This document shows positions 55,646 to 64,000 of a DNA stretch of 64,000 nt, in pieces; the stretch's first letter is position 1; each line of letters opens with the position of its first letter. The DNA comes from Acanthosepion lycidas (Eukaryota; Mollusca; Cephalopoda; Sepiida; Sepiidae). Where the stretch lies: assembly GCA_963932145.1 (NCBI GenBank), contig OZ010581.1:87441287-87505286 (forward strand), given 5' to 3'. Both the position numbers and the translations under genes were made by a program. The notes under the pieces were generated by a model. It did not search any database. It worked only from the letters and a program-made list of their open reading frames with translations, and was not told the origin of the DNA.

Positions 55646-58215
55646 AGAAAGAACAAGAGAGACGGAGAAGAGTGTGAATATAATTTATTTTAGCGTTAGA
55701 GACAGAGAAAAGTAGAAAAAAAGAAAAGAAAAAAAGAAGAAAATCTGTTAACTTAGAGAGCGTAAGAGAAACAAGGAGAGAGAAATACCGTGGACAAAAA
55801 AGGTTTTATACTCATATTTCCTTAAATAATGCGCATTTTCTATTTCACAGTCATGAATAAATTTTATGTGTGTGTGTGTTTGAGAGAGAGAGAGAGAGAC
55901 AGAGAGAGTCAAAAGGAAGTAGAGCGACAGAGAAGAAGAGAGAGCGAGGCCATAGAAAAATAAAATTAATTTTAAAACATAATTTCTGTTGACCCAGGCG
56001 AACACGTAAGATGAAAATTAGTCCAAACTCTCTTTCAGTATCCAAAGCAATCATTTTTACCGCGGCTAGAAAGATACCTGGAGTGGCAAAGCAAGAACGA
56101 AGTAAGATGGTTGTAGTATAGTATGCAAATTAGATAGATATGTATAAATAGAGAACAAATGGTGAACAGGTAAGGGCTATGCCTAGCATACCCGGTGACT
56201 ATTCAGGACACGGAAAACTGTAATACAACTACTACTACGCAGAGAGATTGCAAAACATAACAATGTTAAAGCATCTAACGTTGTTTATAGATACAAACTG
56301 CCGTAAATTGGGTAGAGCTATGATCGCCCATGTCCTAAGAAATACAACAGAGAAAAGAAATTGTTTAGAGGGGAAATAAATCTAATTTTTCATATTTTCA
56401 CTGTTTTTACGAAAAACTAGTTTTTTTTATGGTGCTTTCATCGAGTGGACGTGAATCAAACTTTAGATTAGATTTCTTATTTTAGATATTTAATAAGTTG
56501 GGTTTATTTCTCAGATTAAGTATTGTCACTATAACATGATATTTTTTCATCCAGTATGACAGTCTAAACTTTCGGATCTTTTGTTTTCTGGAGTTAGCAT
56601 CAGATGATTCGTAGTGATGAAAAAAATAGGTTAATGTACATTAATATAACATTGATACATTTATTAATCTGCATTCATTTTGACACTGGTTTGAGCGAAT
56701 ATTTCCTTTAACAATTAGCAATGAAAGTTACGTTTTTGTTTAAACGGCTGCTACTAACGATAGGGAAAAGAGAAACTATTTCAACCATTAAGTAGGATTT
56801 GTGATCTCATCCATTTAGCATCGCCTGTCTACCTAATAAGAGCCCAGCACATACACCGTAACCGACGTAAAGCAAAACAAACATTAAACTCTTTCAGCGG
56901 GGTGATATGAACTCTATTCGTTCAAAATAATTGATATTCTTCAATTTTGAGATTATTTGTTTTGTCACTGAAAGACATCTAATGCATACCTGACGATACC
57001 TAATACCTCATAATATGGCAAATAGAGACCAGTGTATTTTAAATAGACACCTTGGCAGAGTGTTAACGTTAGTTTTCCACGCAAGCGTGGGGATTATATT
57101 AGATGATATCTTTACGTAAGAGAAGACGACAATAAACTAGAAATATAAAAACGTTATCAAAACTAGAGATTCGTTCAGCCTACTATGGATAATGGATATA
57201 ATTTATCATTAAGCTGTCATATTTTCTAGCTGAGTTGCATAAATCAAACTAATCCAGTCTCTCAGCCGGGTCCTAAAATCTACGTTCTGAGCTTTTAAAA
57301 GCAAGTTGATACTCCTACCATTGTTGGATTATACAAACATGAATGACTGACGGGATATTATTTGTAATGAATTCCAAGGCGACGTGCATACAATGCCGTC
57401 TTCACAATCACTGATTTAGTGGAGATAAAGTTTTTTTTTTGTCAGCCTGATCGAGAATAAGCTTCTCGGCTTGGATAAAGTATTTGAAAGGGAATGATGC
57501 AATATAAAACGTATCGCGACCGTTATCCTTAAATTATTCTTCATATCTTAGAATGTACGGTTTATTGAAGGATATTGTCTGTACTCTACCTTACCAAAAA
57601 TATAATATTCATTCAATTTCGACAGACGCTTTTTCACAAACTCCTCTTTAGTGATGTTTTTTTTATATAATTAGGATGTCACCAAAGCTATTGATTGCCG
57701 TTCCTGAAGTGTAATTTATTTTAATATGAACTAGATATTTCAAGAATAAGAATAAATCGCATAAAATCTCGTATTTGCATACTTAACAGACATAGAAAAA
57801 CAATATGTATCTTTGTTCCTTCTTTTCTGTCTAAAAATTAACAATGCAAGTACGAGCGAACTCGTAATATATATGTATATATGTATATATATTCATTGCT
57901 TAGAAATTATTTTCTTTACTTTTGGGATACGAAGATAAAGGTAGTAATTATGGCCTTCGAAAGGACCCAAAGGAAAATCTACATTTCTTGAGCCAAACTT
58001 GGTTCCTGTGAAATCTATTATGGGTGAGTGGTCTAAAGCGCCCATACTGCAGAAATGGCTTTTTCTGGCAGTAAGGCATACTTTCTTCATTAAAGACTTT
58101 CAAATTCTTCAATGAACTTAATACATTAGAATGTCTACTCAAACATGTGTACACTAAATATGTATTCTATAGTAATATGAAATAATGTCACAAGACATCG
58201 AGTAAATTCGGTGAC
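54430..58215. other. Mostly unique DNA, no gene recognised
   Basis: Contains a poly(A) run at 55,619-55,644, GA-rich patches at 55,700-55,950, and at about 56,270-56,350 a possible RTE-LINE tail (RKLGRAMIAHVLRN, cf. ATKDRKLWRAMIAHV). A motif CTGATGCTAACTCC...CGAAAG lies on the minus strand near 56,570-56,610. No coding domain otherwise. Confidence 0.45.
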
Positions 58216-58221
58216 GAAGAG

Positions 58222-58629
58222 GAAACTAAGTAACTAGATATAATACAGCGTGGCTAATCCTATTTTCAATGGTTATACTCATCCAAGTATGCATAATCCA
58301 CAGGACTGGCCCCAAGAGTAACGACTTCAGGACTGGCCCCAAGAGTAACGGCTTCGTAAGCCGCTTCAGTCCTGTGCTTTTCTGCATTCTGTTAAGGTTT
58401 CTAAGTATAGATATGATGAATTATTATGAGAAATTATTCAAATCCCCAAAATTTGCAATCAGTTATGTGGCCCTATGCTAGATGCAGCTTCTAGTGCTTT
58501 GGATGTAGCGGCTTGGTGAAAGAAGTCGTTGCTCTTGGCGCCTGTCCTGTGGGTTATGCATAGTTGGATAAATATTAACCACAGGAAATAGGATTAGCTG
58601 CGCTATATTGTGCCTATTTACTTAGTTTC
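58222..58629. mobile_element. 408-bp foldback element enclosing hammerhead-element sequence
   Basis: Inverted arms of about 105 bp: 58,222-58,328 (GAAACTAAGTAA...AGTAACGACTTC) pair with 58,517-58,629. The centre, 58,365-58,445, is a 3' piece of the tRNA/hammerhead element (GTGCTTTTCTGCATTCTGTTAAGGTTTCTAA). The left arm end is tandemly duplicated (58,302-58,355). No clear target duplication. Confidence 0.75.
58302..58355 (+). repeat. 27-bp tandem repeat, 2 units
   Basis: AGGACTGGCCCCAAGAGTAACG(A/G)CTTC, two units, inside the left arm of the foldback. Confidence 0.9.
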
Positions 58630-58639
58630 TAAGTTACTA

Positions 58640-58830
58640 TTTAATTAGTCCGCTGGCCCAATTGTATGCTTGCATTATATCGTAAAGTTCCGGGTTCGGT
58701 TTTCGGTAGTGGATGCGTACTGCTAATGAGTCTGTAAAATAGAACGAAACGGTCGTCCAGTGCTTTTCTGCATTTTGTTGAGGTTTCTAGATCTAGAGAT
58801 TATGAATTATTATGAAAAAATATTAAAATT
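58640..58830 (+). mobile_element. tRNA-like SINE / retrozyme-like element, copy 2
   Basis: The same order as 6,770-6,960: tRNA-like head (58,648-58,708; B-box-like TCCGGGTTCGGTTTTC), hammerhead (58,711-58,775), then TGTTGAGGTTTCTAGATCTAGAGAT and an AT tail. It lies 10 bp after the foldback and just before a PLE-A end. Confidence 0.7.
58711..58775 (+). ncRNA. Hammerhead ribozyme, core-mutated copy
   Basis: TACTG / CTAATGA / GTCT-loop-AGAAC / GAAA / C-GGTC-G-TC / CAGTG, then CTTTTC and TGCATTTTG. Stem I is kept, with GGATGC pairing GCATTT beyond the bulge. The 10.1/11.1 pair is the canonical G-C here. The essential G of CUGAUGA is changed to A, which should abolish cleavage. Confidence 0.65.
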
Positions 58831-58857
58831 CCACAATTTTCTATTCACACACACACG

Positions 58858-59057
58858 CACACACACATAACAGTAGCTGACGTAATTTTTAGTTAACAGT
58901 ATGAAAATAGCGTCCTCTAAATTCTTCCAGTTACTAAGGACATTTTGTTTTTGTTATTATTAGTTACTTTGTTGAAATAAATTCATTTCGTTTTTTGCTT
59001 TGAGAAAGTCCACATTGGACGAATCGCATCAGCAACTACTACGGTTTTCCTATTGTC

Positions 59058-59058
<1 letters not shown>
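58858..59058 (+). mobile_element. PLE-A 3'-end fragment
   Basis: Matches 26,545-26,735: CTGACGT(A/T)ATTTTT(A/C)AGTTAA, ATGAAAATAGCG, TTGAGAAAGTCCACATTGGA, GTTTTCCTATTGTCATT. The hammerhead-like boxes are mutated (TTGAGAA, CGAATC). It ends directly in (TA)n. A (CA)n lies at its left edge. Confidence 0.85.

Positions 59059-59089
<31 letters not shown>
59059..59089. repeat. (TA)n tract at PLE-A end
   Basis: TA dinucleotides abutting the PLE-A 3' end. Confidence 0.9.
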
Positions 59090-59091
<2 letters not shown>

Positions 59092-59220
59092 GCAATATAG
59101 TTTCTGCCATCGAAATGGTCTAATTTCGTTTTTCGCGCACTGTTCAAATACGTTTATAAAGGCAGATCTAAATATTGGAACAGAAAAAATCCATGAAATA
59201 AATTGCATCACTTTTATTTG

Positions 59221-59222
<2 letters not shown>

Positions 59223-59285
<63 letters not shown>

Positions 59286-59302
59286 CATATATGTGTGTGT
59301 GT
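59223..59302. repeat. (TA)n-(GT)n tract
   Basis: TA about 58 bp, then TACA and GT units. Confidence 0.95.
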
Positions 59303-59309
59303 GTAAAGA

Positions 59310-60180
59310 ATCGCTGCGTAAGGATCAACCTTATTATCCTTTGTTTAAAATAGCCAAATATCGTACATCGTTACGCAATAGATATTCTAACATTTCATTA
59401 TAGCCACAATTTGTATGAACTAAATTCCGCTAGGAATCAATGTTTCAAATTTATGGCGTTTTTAGATTTAATATTTGAATTTCCGTAAATAACATTTCTT
59501 TTTTTAAGAGAAATATATGTGTAGCTGTTAATAGACGCAAGATATTGACGTATACATTTCATTCGAAAAGTGGAGATTCTTTGCTTCCCAAGAAATCGCA
59601 CGTATATGAAATCCACATATGGATACTTCGTTATCCTCTTTATTATTACATTAAAGATTTCTTTCAGTTTCTAAATTAGATTTGATTGTAGAAGACGCAT
59701 ACCTTGTGTAATCAGTAACATGAAGCTGTTAACAATCAAACTTCTTAGGGAAATATTTTCACAATTTTTTTGCTATCATCTACCTTTACATAAACAAAAA
59801 ATCTCGCGCCTTACACTATTTACTAGAATTTTCTTAGTACAGTGCAAAAACATGAGAAGGATTGTGTTGCGCTAATATTCCAAGAAGACATGGCTGATCT
59901 GATTTGAAAATCTATATTTGTCAATTGTATATTACTTCCGAATACTGACCACTGACAAGTATGCAACTATATTAACTACAAAGCAACTTGCCTATTTTTG
60001 CGTGTAAATGAATTTACTAAATTTTACTAAATCTGGTACAGGGCAACAAATCTTGTGCATCTGAAGATGATCGACTTCAATGTATATGAATGGTGCCCTG
60101 CTAGACCAACTCGTTAAAAACAGCAGGAATTATTTATCATTTGAAGTCTCAAACTACGTTGTATCTATAAATATATAGAC
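59310..60180. other. No gene seen
   Basis: AT-rich spacer. Confidence 0.5.
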
Positions 60181-60183
60181 AAT

Positions 60184-60292
60184 AATAATCCTTTCAAAGT
60201 AAATAGACATTAAATATTTAAAATTATGATTTCCTTGTAATGAAATCATAATTTAAAAATATTTAATGTCTATTTACTTTGAAAGGATTATT
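60184..60292. repeat. 109-bp near-perfect palindrome
   Basis: AATAATCCTTTCAAAGTAAA... (about 50 nt) followed by an 8-nt loop (CTTGTAAT) and its reverse complement, with only a small mismatch patch in the TTTAAAATTATG part. It would form a cruciform or an RNA hairpin. There is no TA or other clear target duplication at the ends. Confidence 0.85.
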
Positions 60293-60299
60293 CATCAAA

Positions 60300-62470
60300 A
60301 TGACTCCTTTCCGCTTTCGCCACTTGAATAATGTCAAAGAAAACGGAATCGCAAGATGAGTTTGAAATTCAGCTAATATTATTTCTGTTCACTTCGCAAT
60401 AGGAAGGAAAAAAAATCTTAACACGATTTCTTTCTGTCCCATCAGCAGGTAACTGGAAAAAATCAATAGGATAACAAGATTTTTAATAGAAGGAGAGACA
60501 AGACACTTAGATAAATGATGTATATCTACCTAGATAATCAAAGCGAAATATTGTTACCCCTATCATGTAACTTCGAAAAGAATATAATAAGAATAGAATA
60601 TTTTCATTTAGAATAAATAGACTGACATGTCTATATAGAATATTTTCATTTAGAATAAATAGACTGATATGTCTATTCTTTGGCAGCATTGTTTTTCTTC
60701 TCATATGCCTTTCTGTAAGAATGAAATTTGCTTGTTATAGATTCTTTTCATCGCAAAATTCTATGACCAATAACAGACGAACATAATTTAAAGGTAAGTG
60801 GAAACAATCAAGTGGCCACGGACATATATGTACTCATATCTCACATTTAAGAATTTGGTTTTTCAAGGACAACTATACAATCAGCTCGAATAGAAAGTTC
60901 TTTGATTTGACTTAGCACAAATGTGGTCATTTAAACACGCCACTACCCCAACTAATCATGCAATATTATTTGTTATGTAAACTCTAAGAAAATATATAAC
61001 AAGGAAAGTAAACCAAGAAATATGATCTATCGAAACTGCATTATTTCAATAAAAGTTGCTTTGCATTTAACCCAGAGTTTAAAAAAACAAAACGTTTATA
61101 TTACATTGTGAGTATTTCTTTTTCCTGATAAAAATATGGAATTGACGACAAGATTTTTCCTGATGAAACATTCACATTCTTTCTCTTATCTAATCAAATG
61201 TTGTCCAAAAACCCGTGGATCTTCACAAAGTTGACTGCAATAGAGATACCAATTTTAAGTGGCATCGGTCTTGTCAGTTATGAAAGAATAATGTAAGCTA
61301 ACTTTTCTCTCTCCTATCACCATCTTTATCAAATAGTAGCATGTCAATGATGAAACACATTTCTAGAAAACATTATATATAGATCTAATTTTTTAAGTGT
61401 CATTGCCAACAGATAATGTATTTGTGAATATCCGAATTTTAATTTTCTGCGTTTATATGTACTTAGATATATTAAATTTCTATTTATATATTAGATTCAG
61501 TTATTAAATTTGTTTAATTTTTGTTAATAAATAAGCTTTTTTATTCATTACTCAAATAATTTACTAAATGGTGTTCGTATGTGTAAACGTTTGTGAGTAT
61601 TTGGATAGACATAATACCTAAGATAAAAACATTCATTTTATCCTTTGATAAAGTAGAAATTTTTAAGCTCAGCGATAGAACATTTAAGATTATAATGAAC
61701 ATAATTGTTTTTATCTCCTGGTGTCCTATAAGGTCACCCTCTCCTCACCTCACTTCACTTTCGGTTTATGATTGAATTCACTCATTATTTATCTGGAAGA
61801 ACATAAATTGTTTAAATTCATTTCCCACTTAGCTCTTTTTTAGTAAACTCATTTCCATTGGTAAATTTTATTTTCAAGTAAGCTTTGATATTTTCATTGT
61901 TTCTTTAGATTTCTTCACCAAACAAATCTCGGACCCCTTGCGTCTTAATAGCTTTATTGCCTTGCTTGGGTCGAAATGATAAAACAGGCCATGCTAAATT
62001 TAGTCTTATATTAAAACCTAGATTGAACAGACGCGCAAATGAGAACCTACTACGAATTAACTGAAAAAAAAAACGAATACGTTTACCCATTGAGCAACCT
62101 TCTGCTTCAGTGCGTTAATATTATTGTTTGCAATGTTTTGTTTAAAAGAACCTAAATACAACGACTTGACGTTTTCTTCAGTCATGTGGCACAATTGGAC
62201 ACACATAGACAACACCTGACTTCTGTAATACCTTCAATAAAAATAAAATACAGAAATGCAGATATTTACATCGTTATCTTGCTTGCGAAAGTTGAATGAT
62301 TGTCTTCGTTACAATGTTTGATTCGAACAAAACACTTTACATTCACTTGCCAATAATTCAAAATCGACCGCCGTCAATTTCATTGTGAAGCAAAAAATGA
62401 TTTCACTTGTAAAAGCAAAAGAAAATACGATATTTTAAGATTGGCAAATTCTATTAGTTACTTTCTACGT
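60300..62470. other. No gene seen; one 42-bp tandem duplication
   Basis: 60,595-60,678 is a 42-bp unit in two copies (AGAATATTTTCATTTAGAAT...GACATGTCTA). The rest is AT-rich and non-coding. Confidence 0.55.
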
Positions 62471-62473
62471 TCA

Positions 62474-62475
<2 letters not shown>

Positions 62476-62518
<43 letters not shown>

Positions 62519-62531
62519 GTTATTATTATTA
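62476..62531. repeat. (ATT)n microsatellite
   Basis: Trinucleotide ATT repeat, one GTT interruption. Confidence 0.95.
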
Positions 62532-62534
62532 GAA

Positions 62535-62940
62535 AACTGTTAGTCAAAGTTCCTATCCGGAGATTGCTGCCAATCAAACAAAAACCTATTTCCCAATTAC
62601 AGTTTCAGAGAAAACCAAGAAACGACAAGACAAGAAAAGAGATGTTAGATTCAAACTTGACACCATTGCTGGAATACATTCTTTCTTTCTTTGCCGTCTT
62701 CCCAATAAATGTTGGCTAATATGTGCGCTTATATGCATCTTTCTATGTACGGGTCTCTGTAGTTCTATTACAGAAGCAAGAAGGAAATGTTTTGAATCAA
62801 ATGATTCTTGACAGAAGTCTTTCAGGTTCCTTAATCTCTCAATCTTGCTTGTATTTTAGATTTTTTATTGTAGGTCTGCCACTATTTATTCTTTGATAGC
62901 GTGTTCGATATTATGTTATTGTCATGAACACACACATAAA
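62535..62940. other. No gene seen
   Basis: The 92-codon frame here begins in the ATT repeat and shows no domain. Confidence 0.45.
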
Positions 62941-62944
62941 AACA

Positions 62945-63012
62945 TTACATACATACATATATACATACATACATACATACATAGATACATATATATATAC
63001 ATACATACATAC

Positions 63013-63066
<54 letters not shown>

Positions 63067-63170
63067 TTATTTATTTATACACGTTTATGCATATATCTAT
63101 ACATGCATATAAAGAAACACGCACACTCACACACATATATATAATATGCATATATATATATATATAAATA
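62945..63170. repeat. TACA / (TA)n microsatellite block
   Basis: TACA tetranucleotides, then (TA)n at about 63,006-63,063, TTTA units and CACA. Confidence 0.95.
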
Positions 63171-63537
63171 CATTCACGTATAAACACATGAGTATATACA
63201 TGTTTGTGAAACATGTTTATAAATCAAGAATCGGAATAAATATTCGCAAATGTTCGTAGGCAAAATTACCAAGGCAATAAGATTTATGATTGGACGAGGA
63301 AAATTATAAATTTATGCCCAGAAATCGTTAATGGATCAGAAGAGAATGAAAAAATTAAATTAAAATCAAAATATAGACATATAAGTACGAATATACATAT
63401 TTGTGCGTATGATGTCTACATACATTCATGGTATATGTACAACTTCAGATAAAACTACATGGATATATACACCATGCACGTACACATTTTTCTAAACACT
63501 GAAAACAACGTCTACTCTCAGGCATGCAATTTACGCC

Positions 63538-63576
<39 letters not shown>
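63538..63576. repeat. (TA)n-(CA)n tract
   Basis: TA about 26 bp, then CA. Confidence 0.9.
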
Positions 63577-63708
63577 TCCCAGTCAAGCGATCTGGAGATT
63601 CTAAAATGTCTACAGAGACATTAGAAATATTATTTAGTTTGTCCTATGATCTGATTGATCAAATTCTTTAAATTTCTCGAGCTTCACAAATATATATATA
63701 TATATAAC

Positions 63709-63756
63709 GTCATCCACAGACAGACTGTTTCGCAGCTCATCAGCGTGGCAAGACAT
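63709..63756 (-). ncRNA. Hammerhead motif with intact core and tiny stem II
   Basis: Minus strand: CCACG / CTGATGA / GCTGC / GAAA / CAGTCTGTC / TGTGG. Both core boxes are canonical. Stem I pairs CCACG with TGTGG (one G-T) and continues GTC...GAC. Stem III is A-C...G-U. Stem II is only GC/GC with a one-base loop, which is sterically poor, so a dimer or altered fold would be needed. Confidence 0.5.
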
Positions 63757-63835
63757 CCGGTTGCCTCTAGCTCGGATCGAAACCCGACTGTAATGGTGTC
63801 AGCCGGAGATTCTACCACTAAGCCGACGGCGCAGT
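63709..63835 (-). mobile_element. tRNA-derived SINE with hammerhead, second family
   Basis: Minus strand: a clear tRNA-like head (63,835-63,763) with GCCGTCGGCTTAGTGGTAGA (A-box) and TCGGGTTTCGATCCGA (B-box inside a 4-bp T-stem). Then, after AGCTAGAGGCAACCGG, a hammerhead motif and a (TA)n tract at 63,689-63,706. The sequence is unrelated to the elements at 6.8 and 58.7 kb, but the order is the same. Confidence 0.65.
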
Positions 63836-63839
63836 TGGT

Positions 63840-64000
63840 GGGTTTTCAGTGTATTTATTTTTAGAAACACGCCCAGTGACAGTGACTCAATTCGCTATGC
63901 GAAGGGTCTGGCTATATTAGCTATAATAGTCACTGTTTACAAACCCATACCTACTCCCTAGAGAGCTCAATTGAAATTAAAATTAACAGGAGCCAATATA
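63840..64000. other. No gene seen
   Basis: End of the window. 63,850-63,935 may still be SINE-related, but I see no boundary. Confidence 0.4.

Noticed and set aside
60040-60110. CAGGGCA...TGCCCTG stem
   Set aside because: Only about 7 bp of pairing around a 55-nt loop; expected by chance.

Overview
The window looks like intergenic or intronic DNA from a mollusc, most likely a cephalopod of the octopus type. It is AT-rich and carries very long (TA)n and (CA)n tracts. It holds many Penelope-like retroelements (PLEs) with GIY-YIG endonuclease tails, jockey/CR1-like and RTE-like LINE fragments, mariner relics and tRNA-derived short elements. I found no convincing host protein gene, rRNA or functional tRNA. 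Almost every long open frame is either a broken transposon protein or a translated microsatellite. The species assignment is inference from this repeat profile.

Layout. 1-9.4 kb: mostly unique AT-rich DNA. A PLE-B end (2.1-4.4 kb) is split by a 1,975-bp terminal-inverted-repeat element with an 8-bp target duplication, and a tRNA-like/hammerhead-ribozyme element lies at 6.77-6.96 kb. 9.4-13.3 kb: nested LINE fragments, then PLE-B copy 1 (11,364-12,702), bounded by inverted end modules and a 9-bp target duplication. 13-21 kb: low-complexity DNA, a solo LTR with a 5-bp duplication, PLE-D copy 1, a MADE1-like mariner MITE and a second MITE. 21.9-28.1 kb: (TA)n blocks, a LINE, a head-to-head pair of PLE-A copies (the best-preserved reverse transcriptase in the window) and another LINE. 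28-37.8 kb: a tRNA-SINE, the PLE-C 3' end, a foldback, a decayed PLE-A relative, PLE-B copy 2 (33,135-34,534, 12-bp duplication), a LINE that has lost its catalytic block, and a PLE-E endonuclease relic. 38-46.5 kb: mostly unique DNA with (TA)n tracts and one GC-richer unidentified frame. 46.6-54.4 kb: an RTE-like LINE, PLE-C head-to-head with PLE-D copy 2, a mariner relic and PLE-B copy 3. 54.4-64 kb: mostly unique DNA with a large foldback, two more tRNA/hammerhead elements, a PLE-A 3' end and a near-perfect 109-bp palindrome.

How the parts fit together. The recurring theme is RNA-based: several PLE families end in a CTGANGA-stem-CGAAAC motif that resembles the hammerhead ribozyme core. Three short elements combine a tRNA-like (Pol III-type) head with such a motif, and PLE-B itself has a tRNA-like module about 150 nt before its motif. 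This resembles the retrozyme / Schistosoma Sm-alpha arrangement, in which small self-cleaving RNAs are thought to be mobilised by PLE reverse transcriptase. That functional link is inference; the motifs and pairings are visible in the sequence.
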